Both the position numbers and the translations under genes were made by a program. 64,000 nt of DNA from Alicyclobacillus sacchari (lineage in GTDB: Bacteria; Bacillota; Bacilli; Alicyclobacillales; Alicyclobacillaceae), in the NCBI RefSeq assembly GCF_004366795.1, contig NZ_SORF01000011.1, positions 25,675-89,674 on the forward strand, in the 5' to 3' direction. The notes under the pieces are model-generated. The model was not told the origin of the DNA. It worked only from the letters and a program-made list of their open reading frames with translations, and did not search any database. The number at the start of each line of letters is the position of its first letter. Positions within the stretch are counted from its first letter, which is position 1. Shown one piece after another: positions 35,127 through 44,449 of the stretch.

Positions 35127-35792
35127 GTGAGATCGACCGCATTCGTACCACAACGTCGCCGCTGGTATCTACTCACGCATACGATCCGCCACCAGCTACG
35201 CGCACAGGTCGGAAAACATGGGCACACATGGTCGTTTCTGCTTGGTATCGCCGTTTGTGGACTTGTGTTCGGCGCAATGGTCGCGGGACAACTTGGGCAG
35301 GCGGACAAGATGGTTTTGGGAAACGCCTTAGAACAACTCTTTATCGCCCTTGCACACCACCAGATTGCGTCTGGCAGCGAGGTATGGGCACAACGCGCAC
35401 TGTCGGACGCGGAATGGATAGGATGTATTTGGCTGTTTGGCGTCTCTGTCATCGGCATTCCGTTCATCGTCGGTGCGGTGTTCCTCAAATCGTTTACGGT
35501 CGGGTTCGGTGTTGCCTATACGACACTCCAGTTTGGATGGAAGGGATTTGCCGTCGCCTCTATCGGGATATTTGTGCATCAATTGATCATGTTGTTCACG
35601 CTGTTCATTGCAAGCGCGACGGCAATTCGTTTTTCCTACCAATTGGTGATGCAAGCCGTGCCGGTGTCTCGTCTTACCGTGCAGTTCTTGAGATATACTG
35701 GTACATTTTTGTTATGCAGCGGCGGAATCATGTTAGGGGCTTCTGTGCAGGCTTTCATGGTTCCTGCTTTGCTGACTCGACTCATCGGGTGA
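35127..35792 (+). CDS. spoIIM: Stage II sporulation protein M
   Basis: 221 residues with about five membrane helices (FLLGIAVCGLVFGAMVAG and LYAT-like core NALEQLF, GIFVHQLIMLF). Part of the SpoIIDMP complex that drives engulfment by peptidoglycan remodelling. GTG 35127 follows GGGGGATGG; a longer reading from 35043 adds an unconserved tail. CATAGAAT at 35031-35038 could be a sigma-E -10, though no good -35 is present. Confidence 0.9.
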   Translation: MRSTAFVPQRRRWYLLTHTIRHQLRAQVGKHGHTWSFLLGIAVCGLVFGAMVAGQLGQADKMVLGNALEQLFIALAHHQIASGSEVWAQRALSDAEWIGCIWLFGVSVIGIPFIVGAVFLKSFTVGFGVAYTTLQFGWKGFAVASIGIFVHQLIMLFTLFIASATAIRFSYQLVMQAVPVSRLTVQFLRYTGTFLLCSGGIMLGASVQAFMVPALLTRLIG

Positions 35793-35802
35793 GGGCTGGT
35801 TC

Positions 35803-36129
35803 GTGTCTCGTTTTACACATCGCAATGAATCGTTTACATGTATGAACTGCGGCTTGCAGGTTCAACCAAGTGAACGGACATGCCGCAATCACTGTCCACA
35901 CTGTTTGTATTCCGTGCATCTTGATATCTTCCCCGGCGATAGACAGGCAAATTGCGGAGGCATCATGGAGCCGTTACGGATTGAGTACAATCCACGCAAA
36001 GGGTATCAAATTGTTCATCGTTGCCAGCGCTGCGGTCACGAGTCGCGCAATATCGTACTCCAGGATGTCGCGGTACAACCTGATGAACAAGAGGCCATTT
36101 ATGAATTGATGAAGCATCCAAAGGCGTGA
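35803..36129 (+). CDS. RNHCP-domain zinc-ribbon protein
   Basis: 108 residues with four CxxC pairs: FTCMNCG, CRNHCPHCLYSVHLD, NCGG and HRCQRCGHES. RNHCP is the family signature. Function unknown; the zinc ribbons suggest nucleic-acid or protein binding. GTG start with GAGGG upstream. Confidence 0.85.
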   Translation: MSRFTHRNESFTCMNCGLQVQPSERTCRNHCPHCLYSVHLDIFPGDRQANCGGIMEPLRIEYNPRKGYQIVHRCQRCGHESRNIVLQDVAVQPDEQEAIYELMKHPKA

Positions 36130-36224
36130 TGGTCTTCCAAAGGAAACGTGTGGTTGCAGGACTTTCGGCTGTGATCGTGGAATACTCCAATGCTTTTAGA
36201 TTTGGACGGCAAAGGAGCGTTCCT

Positions 36225-37106
36225 ATGGACGAGTGGATTCAGCAGTTTATGGAACATCTTCGCGTGGAGCGGGGGTTGTCCGTCAACACACTCGACTCGT
36301 ATGAGCGCGACTTGCGTGCCTTTCATATGTACCTGAACGAACGCGGATGTCGTTGGGGTGATGTGGAGAGGCACCATATCAACGCGTACTTGGCGCATCT
36401 GCACGCGCGCGGTCGTGCGAGTTCAACTCTATCTAGGAATTTGGCGAGCATTCGCTCGTTTTTTCACTTTCTTGTGCGCGAGGATTTATTGCCGCGAGAT
36501 CCGACGCTGCATGTGGAAACGCCACGGATTGAAAAGCGCTTGCCGCGCGTATTGACGCCAGAAGATGTCGACCGTCTGTTGCGCGCGCCCGATCCCAGTG
36601 GTCCGACAGGTCTTCGCGATGTGGCGATGTTGGAACTGCTGTACGCTACAGGCATCCGTGTCAGCGAGTTGGTCTCGCTGCGCTGTGAAGACGTGCATCT
36701 TGCTGCGGGCTTTTTGCGTTGCTTCGGCAAGGGAGGCAAGGAGCGTGTCATTCCAATTGGCGAGTACGCCTTGCGAGCGCTCCTGGCATACCTCGATCAC
36801 GCTCGTCCTGTCTTGGTTCGCGCAGGAGAAACAGCCTTATTTGTGAATCATCACGGCACGCAAATGTCCAGGCAGGGATTCTGGAAGATTATCAAAAAGC
36901 ATGCGCGTGAAGCCGGCATTGTGTCGGACATCACGCCACACACGCTCCGGCATTCGTTTGCGACGCATCTTTTGGAGCGGGGCGCTGACTTGCGCGCAGT
37001 GCAGGAGATGCTCGGGCATGCGGACATCTCGACGACGCAAATATATACTCATGTGACAAAAACGCGCATGAAGCAAGTCTATGTTTCCGCTCACCCGCGT
37101 TCCTAA
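36225..37106 (+). CDS. xerD: Tyrosine recombinase XerD
   Basis: 293 residues. N-terminal SAM-like core-binding domain (FMEHLRVERGLSVNTLDSYERDL), catalytic residues in GIRVSELVSL, TPHTLRHSFATHLLERGADLRAVQ and TTQIYTHV. Resolves chromosome dimers at dif. ATG 36225 has AAAGGAGCG upstream. In B. subtilis fur lies just before it; here an RNHCP gene does. Confidence 0.95.
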   Translation: MDEWIQQFMEHLRVERGLSVNTLDSYERDLRAFHMYLNERGCRWGDVERHHINAYLAHLHARGRASSTLSRNLASIRSFFHFLVREDLLPRDPTLHVETPRIEKRLPRVLTPEDVDRLLRAPDPSGPTGLRDVAMLELLYATGIRVSELVSLRCEDVHLAAGFLRCFGKGGKERVIPIGEYALRALLAYLDHARPVLVRAGETALFVNHHGTQMSRQGFWKIIKKHAREAGIVSDITPHTLRHSFATHLLERGADLRAVQEMLGHADISTTQIYTHVTKTRMKQVYVSAHPRS

Positions 37107-37127
37107 CACCAGGGAGGGGATGGCACT

Positions 37128-38309
37128 TTGTCATCGCGACGTTGTATTTGGATTGTCCTTGATAGTTGTGGGATCGGCGCTGCGCCAGATGCTTCTTTAT
37201 ACGGCGAGCCAGACGCCATGAGCAATACCATCGTCCATGTGGCGGAGGCTGTCGGCGGATTGGCGGTTCCCAACTTGGAACGCCTCGGTCTGGGGCGGAT
37301 CGACGATGTGCCAGGCGTGTCGAAGGCTGCGGCCATAGGAGCGTACGGCACCATGGTGGAGCGCTCGGCCGGAAAGGACACGACGAACGGGCACTTGGAA
37401 TTTGTCGGGGTTGTCTTGTCCGAGCCTATGCCGACGTACCCGAATGGATTTCCGCCCGGAATCATTGAACCTTTTGAGCGGTATGTGGGAAAACCGGTGC
37501 TGGCCAATAAGCCGGCTTCCGGTACCGTCGTCATCGAGGAGTATGGCGAACTCCACATGCAAACGGGCCGCCCAATCGTGTATACGTCCGCGGACAGCGT
37601 ATTTCAGGTCGCGGCACATGAAGCCGTCGTACCCATCGCCACGTTGTACGACTGGTGCGCGTACGCGCGTTCCATCCTGACAGGACGCCATGCAGTCGGG
37701 CGTGTGATCGCTCGTCCGTTTGTCGGTGAACCAGGCGGTTTTGTGCGTACCGATCGACGCCGCGATTTTTCGTTACACTTTGGCGATACGGCGTTGAATG
37801 CCGTCGAGCGAGCCGGGTATCCGGTCGTCGGGATTGGAAAAATCGGTGACATTTATGGCGGATCGGGCGTGACAACGAGCATTCATACACATGACAATGA
37901 CGATGCGATGCGCATCATTGCAGAGCAGATGCAGGTAGTCCATGAGGGACTGATTTATGCGAATCTGGTTGACTTCGATGCCAAGTATGGGCACCGTAAT
38001 GACCCGGTCGGCTTTGCCCGGGCCATCGAGGCGTTTGACCGTTTGCTGGGGCCGTTGCTTGCTGCCATGCAGCCGCAGGACCTGCTCATCGTGACGGCCG
38101 ATCACGGTTGCGATCCGACGGTTCCTGGTACGGATCACACGCGGGAGCGCGTTCCGGTGTTGGCCTGGCACATGCGGATGACGTCGCCGGTCGACTTGGG
38201 GGTACGTTCCACATTCGCCGATGTCGGTGCCACGGTAGCTAACTTCTTTGGAGTCGATCAACCGCCCGTAGGAGTTTCGTTTCTGGATTCGTTGCAGCTC
38301 CATCGATAA
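37128..38309 (+). CDS. deoB: Phosphopentomutase
   Basis: 393 residues, full length. WIVLDSCGIGAAPDA with the metal-binding aspartate, KDTTNGHLEF with the phospho-acceptor threonine, and late VTADHGCDPTVPGTDHTRE. Interconverts ribose/deoxyribose 1- and 5-phosphates in nucleoside salvage. TTG start with AGGGAGGGG upstream. The purine nucleoside phosphorylase gene that often follows is absent. Confidence 0.96.
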   Translation: MSSRRCIWIVLDSCGIGAAPDASLYGEPDAMSNTIVHVAEAVGGLAVPNLERLGLGRIDDVPGVSKAAAIGAYGTMVERSAGKDTTNGHLEFVGVVLSEPMPTYPNGFPPGIIEPFERYVGKPVLANKPASGTVVIEEYGELHMQTGRPIVYTSADSVFQVAAHEAVVPIATLYDWCAYARSILTGRHAVGRVIARPFVGEPGGFVRTDRRRDFSLHFGDTALNAVERAGYPVVGIGKIGDIYGGSGVTTSIHTHDNDDAMRIIAEQMQVVHEGLIYANLVDFDAKYGHRNDPVGFARAIEAFDRLLGPLLAAMQPQDLLIVTADHGCDPTVPGTDHTRERVPVLAWHMRMTSPVDLGVRSTFADVGATVANFFGVDQPPVGVSFLDSLQLHR

Positions 38310-38428
38310 ACATTCTTTGGACATGTGGAAGTAACTCCTGGGTTCGGATTGCGTGCGTGTAGATGCATGGATCTCTGCACAAAATAACCCCGATTCGATT
38401 CGAAACCGAACGAAAAGGGGGTTGCAGG

Positions 38429-39682
38429 ATGAAACGGCACACCAAACGTATGCACAAGGCCGTCGCCGCGACCGCATTGCTGGCGGCTCTCGGTGGCCCA
38501 TGCGCGCCGATGGTGCACGCGGATGCAACTTCAAAGACTGGCTCCATCATTCCCATCAAGGAGATGCCAGACGCTCCAAAGGCGGAATCAGCGTCATCTG
38601 TCGATCTCGCCAAGCAAGCCCGTTCTGCGGTGCTTATGGACGCGACAACAGGAAAAGTGTTGTATGCAAAAGATGCGCACGAACGGCTCCCCATGGCGAG
38701 CATCACGAAGATCATGACACTCCTTCTTATCTTTGAAGCCATCGATTCAGGAAAGCTGAAGTGGACCGACTCGGTAAAAGTCAGTGAGCATGCGGCGAGC
38801 ATGGGCGGATCGCAAATCTTTCTCGAGCCCGAAGAAAGCATGACAGTGCGCGATATGGTCAAAGGAATTGCCGTTGCTTCGGCGAACGACGCTTGCGTGG
38901 CGATGGCGGAGCATCTCGATGGCAGTGAAGAGGCCTTTGTGGCTCGGATGAACGAGCGTGCCAAACAGCTTGGCATGACCGATACGCACTTCTCGAATTG
39001 CAACGGACTTCCTGTGGAAAACCATTATTCGAGTGCACACGACATCGCGGTGATGTCCCGTGCGCTTTTGGCGCATTCGGAAGTGACATCGTTTACATCC
39101 ATCTACAGCGATTATCTGCGCAAAGACAGCAATCACCCGCTTTGGCTGGTCAACACGAATAAACTGGTGCGTTTTTACGACGGTGTCGATGGCTTAAAAA
39201 CGGGGTACACCCAAGAAGCAAAATATTGTTTATCGGCGACCGCTAAGCGTGAAGGATTTCGTGTGATTGCAGTGGTGATGGGTGAGCCCAAACCGGCCGT
39301 TCGCAACGCAGAAGTAAGTGGCATGCTCAATTGGGCGTTTGCCCATTATACGACCGTGTCGGTGTATCCGAAGGGCCAAGTCGTGGGCAAGGCAAAAGTG
39401 ACGAAGGGCACGCGCGATACCGTGGAAGCTGTCACGAAGGAGCCAGTCGCGTTTGTGGCTGAAAAGGGAGCACGCAAGCCGTATACGACAGAAGTGGTCT
39501 TGGACAAGGTGAAGGCACCTGTGCAAGTCGGGACCGTGGTCGGCAGGGTCATCGTTCGCTCTGGCGGTGAAAAGGTTGCTGAAGTACCTTTGGTGGCGAA
39601 ACAGTCTGTGGATAGGGCTAATTTCTTCCAGGGTTTTGCAAAAACCGTTAAAAAGGTCGTTACCTTTGGTCACGCCGAGTAA
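38429..39682 (+). CDS. dacF: D-alanyl-D-alanine carboxypeptidase DacF
   Basis: 417 residues: signal peptide to about residue 32, catalytic SxxK (Ser91, MASITK), SAN (ASANDACV), KTG (DGLKTGYT), and a C-terminal beta domain. Trims D-Ala from peptidoglycan stem peptides; DacF adjusts spore cortex crosslinking. AAAGGGGG lies 7 bases before the ATG. Its place before spoIIA matches B. subtilis. Confidence 0.93.
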   Translation: MKRHTKRMHKAVAATALLAALGGPCAPMVHADATSKTGSIIPIKEMPDAPKAESASSVDLAKQARSAVLMDATTGKVLYAKDAHERLPMASITKIMTLLLIFEAIDSGKLKWTDSVKVSEHAASMGGSQIFLEPEESMTVRDMVKGIAVASANDACVAMAEHLDGSEEAFVARMNERAKQLGMTDTHFSNCNGLPVENHYSSAHDIAVMSRALLAHSEVTSFTSIYSDYLRKDSNHPLWLVNTNKLVRFYDGVDGLKTGYTQEAKYCLSATAKREGFRVIAVVMGEPKPAVRNAEVSGMLNWAFAHYTTVSVYPKGQVVGKAKVTKGTRDTVEAVTKEPVAFVAEKGARKPYTTEVVLDKVKAPVQVGTVVGRVIVRSGGEKVAEVPLVAKQSVDRANFFQGFAKTVKKVVTFGHAE

Positions 39683-39710
39683 TTGCTCTCGACCAAGTGT
39701 CGAAAATGAC

Positions 39711-39761
39711 AGCTCGTTCGCTCGACCCTAATCGACAATTTGTCGAGCGAACGAGCTTTTT
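39711..39761. terminator. Strong bidirectional terminator between dacF and the HTH-TPR regulator
   Basis: A perfect 16-bp stem, AGCTCGTTCGCTCGAC with GTCGAGCGAACGAGCT, 15-base loop, followed by TTTTT on the plus strand and ATTTT on the minus strand. Confidence 0.93.
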
Positions 39762-39772
39762 GCTGACGAATG

Positions 39773-41089
39773 TTATTGTCGTGGAAATATCCAAAACGAG
39801 AGCGGCGCCATTTCTCGACCGTACTGTTCGCCTGTAGTGAGCGCTTGCCCAGCTTGCATTTGACAGAACTCGATCAACTCATCGGCAGCGCCGATTTGAT
39901 GCAGAATGTCGCATTTCATGCTGGCGTACCCCCTCGGCAAACGCGTTGGGTCGTCCTTGCAACAACCCTCCAGTCGATCCAGCTCGGCATGTGCGTTCAC
40001 AAAATCTTGGAGTCTGGAAAATAGCTGAATACGCAGTGTTCGTAATCCGATTTCGGCACGTATGTCAAGACGTTTCGATGCCAGCGCGGTCTCGGTGTGG
40101 TCGATCCCCTCATCGAACCGTTCCAATGACAAACAGAGTTGAGCGAGTTCGTGATGTAGCGCTGTGCGCAGGAGATCATCGTGCGGGTTCATTTGCGAAC
40201 GAAGTTCCTGCAGATATTCGTAGGCCTCGTCATAGCGATTGGCCAGACGCAGGATGAGGCCGTGATTGATACGGCAGCGCATAGCGTTGCCGAAATTCCG
40301 TGAGTTTTCGTGTTCATCAACTGCCCGATCGCAGTACACTAAGGCGTCTTCAAATTCCCCCAGGTAGGTCGACGCACATGCGAGACCGTGGTAAATCGTT
40401 GCGAAGTCCACACGGTTAGAATGTTTGTGTGTGAGTTCCAATAGTTCAAGATAGATTTCTTTAGCCTTTGCGAATCGGCTGGATTGCAGATGGAGCCGCG
40501 CTAAACTAAGCCCTATTTTCATCGAAATCGGCATATAGAATTCCACATGTGTGCGAATGATCTCGCGAGCCCGTTCCAAATACGTCGTTGCCACATCGTC
40601 TTGACCCAGTTTGCGACGCGCCAGCGCACCGTGGTAATAACCGCGCACCACGATGGAAATATCCGAACGGTTGCAGCCCAATTCAATGAGCGATTCGTAC
40701 ATATTGGCCGCGCGTTCATAGTCTTGAAGTTGAAAGTAGCAGGTGGCTAACTCCATATAGAGGGCATCCGGACGAAATTGTGGCGCCAGCGGCCAGCTCA
40801 GGGACTGAAACAGATCAATGGCTTCACGATACTTCCCCGCCTCCATGTGTTCCTTGGCTGATCGGTAACACTGCAGTTCGTCCGACTTTTCAATAAACTC
40901 AGTTTCAAAATAGCTCAACTCGACGCCAAGTCGATGGGCCAGTTGTGCAAGCAACTGTTGTGACGGTGTTGAACGATCCGTTTCAATTTGGCTGATCATA
41001 CTTGGCGTTGAGACGCCACTTGCCAATTGAAGTTGGGTCAAACCACGTTGTTTGCGGAGAGCTCGTAATTTCCTTCCGAGTGTTTCCAT
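39773..41089 (-). CDS. HTH-XRE regulator with TPR repeats (RRNPP-like)
   Basis: 438 residues. N-terminal XRE helix-turn-helix (LGRKLRALRKQRGLTQLQLA, PSMISQIETDRSTPS), then about 350 residues of TPR-like helical pairs (for example ALYMELATCYFQLQDYERAANMYESL in parts). This layout fits peptide-sensing regulators such as NprR, PlcR and Rgg, but also other TPR regulators. ATG 41089 has GGAGG upstream. It is divergent from spoIIA and shares its control region. Confidence 0.85.
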   Translation of the reverse strand: METLGRKLRALRKQRGLTQLQLASGVSTPSMISQIETDRSTPSQQLLAQLAHRLGVELSYFETEFIEKSDELQCYRSAKEHMEAGKYREAIDLFQSLSWPLAPQFRPDALYMELATCYFQLQDYERAANMYESLIELGCNRSDISIVVRGYYHGALARRKLGQDDVATTYLERAREIIRTHVEFYMPISMKIGLSLARLHLQSSRFAKAKEIYLELLELTHKHSNRVDFATIYHGLACASTYLGEFEDALVYCDRAVDEHENSRNFGNAMRCRINHGLILRLANRYDEAYEYLQELRSQMNPHDDLLRTALHHELAQLCLSLERFDEGIDHTETALASKRLDIRAEIGLRTLRIQLFSRLQDFVNAHAELDRLEGCCKDDPTRLPRGYASMKCDILHQIGAADELIEFCQMQAGQALTTGEQYGREMAPLSFWIFPRQ

Positions 41090-41110
41090 CAAACGACCTC
41101 CACGACCGTT

Positions 41111-41191
41111 TTTGTCAATTTTACTACGTACAAGTTTAACTTGAAATGGGAGAATTGTCGAAAACGCAAGAATCACAACTACTTTTGTCAA
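41111..41191 (+). promoter_or_regulatory. Cluster of 0A boxes between the HTH-TPR gene and spoIIAA
   Basis: TTTGTCAA at 41111-41118, TGTCGAA at 41156-41162, and TTTGTCAA at 41184-41191 resemble Spo0A sites (TTTGTCRAA / TGTCGAA). B. subtilis spoIIA is directly activated by phosphorylated Spo0A. Confidence 0.6.
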
Positions 41192-41194
41192 CAG

Positions 41195-41224
41195 GCAGGA
41201 ATTGACCGTTTGAAGCGTGAAATT
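41195..41224 (+). promoter_or_regulatory. Sigma-H promoter of the spoIIA operon
   Basis: GCAGGAATT at 41195-41203, 12-base spacer, CGTGAAATT at 41216-41224, close to the sigma-H pattern. A transcript would start near 41231, before the spoIIAA ribosome site. Confidence 0.65.
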
Positions 41225-41253
41225 GTTGGCCAGATCGCTGATATGGAGGGAGA

Positions 41254-41604
41254 ATGACGGTGCCAGTCGAGACGAGATACGAGCATGGTGTCTTGGTCAT
41301 TGGACTCAAAGGAGAATTGGACCACCACGCTGTGGAACAAATTCGGGATAGAATCGAAGAACAACTCGAGGAACACGGGTATCGGGGGTTGGTGATGTCG
41401 TTTCGAAACATCGACTTCATGGACAGTTCGGGCCTGGGGTTGATTCTTGGTCGATACCGTACAGTCACGGAACACGGTGGCAAGATGGCTCTTTGCGAAG
41501 TGAGTACATCGTTGCGAAGATTGTTTGAGATGTCAGGCCTGCTCAAGATACTGCCGGTTTACGAATCTGAGGAAGCTGCGATGGCAGCCATTCTGGGAGC
41601 GTGA
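41254..41604 (+). CDS. spoIIAA: Anti-sigma F factor antagonist SpoIIAA
   Basis: 116 residues, STAS domain. FMDSSGLGLILGRYRTV holds the serine pair (58-59), one of which SpoIIAB phosphorylates. Unphosphorylated SpoIIAA frees sigma-F in the forespore. ATG 41254 follows GGAGGGAG closely; GTG 41260 has better spacing and is an alternative. Confidence 0.95.
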   Translation: MTVPVETRYEHGVLVIGLKGELDHHAVEQIRDRIEEQLEEHGYRGLVMSFRNIDFMDSSGLGLILGRYRTVTEHGGKMALCEVSTSLRRLFEMSGLLKILPVYESEEAAMAAILGA

Positions 41605-41609
41605 TATGT

Positions 41610-42071
41610 ATGGATCGCATCGCTGAGGATGTCCGCCTTGACAATTACCTGCGCCTGCAGTTTCCAAGCCGGTCGGAAAACGAATCGCTGGCTCGGGTGG
41701 CCGTTGCGTCCTTCGTCGCGTCGCTGGACCCGACCATGGAGGAACTGACCGAATTAAAGACCGCCGTTTCCGAGGCAGTCACCAATGCCATCATTCACGG
41801 ATACCAGGAAGGCGACGGAGAAGTGACCGTCGAGTGTGCGCTCTTTGAACATACGGTCCGTGTCGTGATCGAGGATCATGGCGTCGGCATCCCTGATATT
41901 GAAATGGCGAAACAGCCGATGTATACCTCGCGTCCCGAATTGGAGCGATCCGGTATGGGCATGACCATCATGGAGACGTTTGTCGACGCGATGGAAATTG
42001 TTTCTGAAGTGGGGGAAGGAACTCGCGTCACGCTCGTTAAAACGTTTCGAACCGCCCCTGACGTCATGTAA
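41610..42071 (+). CDS. spoIIAB: Anti-sigma F factor SpoIIAB
   Basis: 153 residues. GHKL-type kinase with N box ELKTAVSEAVTNAIIHGY, G1 box VIEDHGVGIPD and G2 RSGMGMTIMETFVD. Binds and blocks sigma-F or phosphorylates SpoIIAA. ATG 41610 has GGGAG 10 bases upstream; GTG 41601, overlapping the spoIIAA stop, is an alternative. Confidence 0.95.
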   Translation: MDRIAEDVRLDNYLRLQFPSRSENESLARVAVASFVASLDPTMEELTELKTAVSEAVTNAIIHGYQEGDGEVTVECALFEHTVRVVIEDHGVGIPDIEMAKQPMYTSRPELERSGMGMTIMETFVDAMEIVSEVGEGTRVTLVKTFRTAPDVM

Positions 42072-42086
42072 GGGGGCTGTCTCGCG

Positions 42087-42842
42087 ATGGACTATGCGAA
42101 AGAGTCGTCTTTTAAGCACCAGAAACTTTCAGATGACGAGGTACGTAAGCTTCTTGAGTTGAGTCACGAGGGCGATACAGAGGCGCGTGACAAGCTGATC
42201 GTACATAATCAAAGACTTGTCTGGGCTGTTGTGCAACGCTTTTTGGGGCGCGGGTACGAAGCCGATGATCTTTTTCAGATCGGTTGTATTGGCCTGATGA
42301 AGGCCGTTGACAAATTCGATTTGTCGTACGATGTAAAATTCTCCACATATGCCGTTCCCATGATCATCGGCGAAATTCAGCGATTTTTGCGCGACGATAG
42401 CACGGTGAAAGTCAGTCGCAGCTTGAAGGAGACGGCAAAACAAATTCGGCACGTGCGCGATCGGCTCTCCAAGGAACTTGGCAGACAACCGCATATTACG
42501 GAAGTTGCGGAAGCTATGGGCATGGAGCCGTCCGAAATCGTATTTGCACAGGAGGCGTTGCGCGCGCCCGCGTCGATTCACGAAACGGTATACGAAAATG
42601 ATGGTGATCCGATTTATCTTATGGATCAAATTGCCGATGAAGAGACGGATGGGAATTTTGATAAAGTGGAACTCCATGAGATTATCGGACGATTGCCGGA
42701 GCGCGAACGATTTATTGTGTACATGCGCTTCTTTCGCGACAAAACGCAAAGCGATGTCGCCCGTGTTTTGGGGATTTCGCAAGTTCAGGTATCTCGGCTT
42801 GAAAAGCGTATTTTACAGCATATCAAGAAGGAATTGGAGTGA
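42087..42842 (+). CDS. sigF: RNA polymerase sigma-F
   Basis: 251 residues. Region 2 (LIVHNQRLVWAVVQRFLGRGYEADDLFQIGCIGLMKAVDKFD in parts), region 3 and the region 4 helix-turn-helix (TQSDVARVLGISQVQVSRLEKRIL) are complete. First forespore-specific sigma factor. Third gene of spoIIAA-AB-sigF with a terminator after it. Confidence 0.97.
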   Translation: MDYAKESSFKHQKLSDDEVRKLLELSHEGDTEARDKLIVHNQRLVWAVVQRFLGRGYEADDLFQIGCIGLMKAVDKFDLSYDVKFSTYAVPMIIGEIQRFLRDDSTVKVSRSLKETAKQIRHVRDRLSKELGRQPHITEVAEAMGMEPSEIVFAQEALRAPASIHETVYENDGDPIYLMDQIADEETDGNFDKVELHEIIGRLPERERFIVYMRFFRDKTQSDVARVLGISQVQVSRLEKRILQHIKKELE

Positions 42843-42877
42843 AATGTTGAAGATCCTTGAAGTGGATAATTGCGAAG

Positions 42878-42898
42878 GCCGCCATTGGCGGCTTTTTT
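42878..42898 (+). terminator. Terminator of the spoIIA operon
   Basis: GCCGCC-ATT-GGCGGC followed by TTTTTT. Confidence 0.92.
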
Positions 42899-42954
42899 GA
42901 TGTGCGCGGGGCATCCTATCGTCGATCAAACGAACGCTTGTGGGAGGGATGTGC

Positions 42955-43413
42955 GTGTCGCTGGTCACAAAAGAGGATCGCCTTCGCTATCAGGAACTGG
43001 TGAAACGCGAGCGACCAGCTCGCCCGATTGTTCGCAACACGGTGCGGGCGTTTATCGTGGGTGGTCTGATTTGCGAACTTGGGCAGGTCATCCAAACGCT
43101 CTTTATCCGCTACGGACACTTTAAGCCCACAGAGGCCGGCAATCCTACTGTCGCAGTCCTCATCTTCCTTGCGGCCTGCTTCACGGCATTTGGGGTGTAC
43201 GATCGATTTGCGCAGTGGGCCGGAGCAGGGTCAGCGGTGCCTGTCACGGGCTTCTCCAACACGATGACCTCAGCCGCCATGGAACATAGGAGCGAAGGGC
43301 TCGTTTCGGGTATCGGCGGCAACATGTTCAAAGTGTCCGGCCCAGTGATTGTGTATGGGGTTGTGAGTGCTTTCTTTATCGCTCTCATTCGCTATATCAT
43401 CGAGCACCTGTAA
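42955..43413 (+). CDS. spoVAC: Stage V sporulation protein AC
   Basis: 152 residues with four membrane helices and the family motifs AFIVGGLICELGQ and GAGSAVPVTGFSNTMTSAAMEHRSEG. Part of the SpoVA channel that moves dipicolinic acid into the spore and out at germination; SpoVAC can act as a mechanosensitive channel. GTG 42955 has GGGAGGG 6 bases upstream. Confidence 0.95.
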   Translation: MSLVTKEDRLRYQELVKRERPARPIVRNTVRAFIVGGLICELGQVIQTLFIRYGHFKPTEAGNPTVAVLIFLAACFTAFGVYDRFAQWAGAGSAVPVTGFSNTMTSAAMEHRSEGLVSGIGGNMFKVSGPVIVYGVVSAFFIALIRYIIEHL

Positions 43414-43426
43414 GGGGGATGAGGAC

Positions 43427-44446
43427 ATGGCGCGCTTGGGGCGATCCACGTGGGACTTACAGTCCAGTCCGGTGTATGTGGCGGGTGTTGGAACCGTTGC
43501 CGGACAACTCGAAGGGCAGGGACCTTTAGGACAGGATTTTGACATCCGTCTCGACAACGACCGGATCGATGACGACACGTGGGAGCATTCCGAACAGCGA
43601 ATGTTTGCGCGAGCGGTGCAGACTGCCATGGAGCGGGCGCATGTGACGAGTGAAGATATTGATATCTTGGTTGGCGGCGATCTCAACGCTCAGTTAACCG
43701 GATTTTATTTTGGCACGCGCGCGTTCATGCGGCCGGCCTTAGGCGTTTATAGCGCCTGTGCCTCCATCTGTGAATCGCTCGCGCTTGGCGCCTTGATCGT
43801 GCATTCGGGCCACGCACAGCGAGCCATCGTGGGCACCTCCAGTCACACCAGCACTGCCGAGCGTCAATTTCGCTACCCTACGGAGTACGGTGCGCAAAAG
43901 CCGCCGACGGCGCAACGGACGGTGACAGGGGCCGGGGCCACCGTGCTTTCTGGCGCACCTGGTGCCATTCAACTGACTCACGCGACCATTGGCAGCGTCG
44001 TCGACTTTGGCATTCAATCGCCTTGGGAAATGGGCGCCGCCATGGCACCAGCCGCTTGTGATACCATTTTGCAGCATTTGCGTGACACGGGGCGTACCTT
44101 TGGCGATTACGATCTCGTTGTCACCGGAGACCTCGGCCACATTGGATTGACGCTGCTGCGCAAGCTGCTGGCAGAGCGTGGCATGGAACCCGAGCCAGAG
44201 CGGTTAAACGACTGTGGGGCCCTGATTTACGACCCGAAACAATCAGAAGTGTTTTCTGGAGGCAGCGGTGGGGCGTGCTGCACCATCGTGACATTTGGGC
44301 ACCTTTTTAAACGACTTCTCGACGGTACCTATAAGCGGATTTTGGTCAGTGCCACTGGCGCCTTGCTGTCGACTGTCAGTGCCCAACAAAGCGATACCAT
44401 TCCGGGTATTTCCCACGCGATCGCGTTCGAACGAAAGGATGTGTAA
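43427..44446 (+). CDS. spoVAD: Stage V sporulation protein AD
   Basis: 339 residues with a thiolase-like fold (GVYSACASICESLALGALIVHSG). Soluble protein that binds dipicolinic acid on the inner membrane surface. ATG 43427 follows GGGGGATGAGG. Lies between spoVAC and spoVAEb as in B. subtilis. Confidence 0.95.
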   Translation: MARLGRSTWDLQSSPVYVAGVGTVAGQLEGQGPLGQDFDIRLDNDRIDDDTWEHSEQRMFARAVQTAMERAHVTSEDIDILVGGDLNAQLTGFYFGTRAFMRPALGVYSACASICESLALGALIVHSGHAQRAIVGTSSHTSTAERQFRYPTEYGAQKPPTAQRTVTGAGATVLSGAPGAIQLTHATIGSVVDFGIQSPWEMGAAMAPAACDTILQHLRDTGRTFGDYDLVVTGDLGHIGLTLLRKLLAERGMEPEPERLNDCGALIYDPKQSEVFSGGSGGACCTIVTFGHLFKRLLDGTYKRILVSATGALLSTVSAQQSDTIPGISHAIAFERKDV

Positions 44447-44449
44447 GCC

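Noticed and set aside
39683..39772. Possible signal-peptide gene downstream of the HTH-TPR regulator
   Set aside because: I looked because RRNPP regulators often have one, but this gap holds only a terminator and no small ORF with a signal.
42899..42954. Sigma-G promoter for spoVAC
   Set aside because: Expected from biology, but no pair of elements with proper spacing is clear between the terminator and the start.
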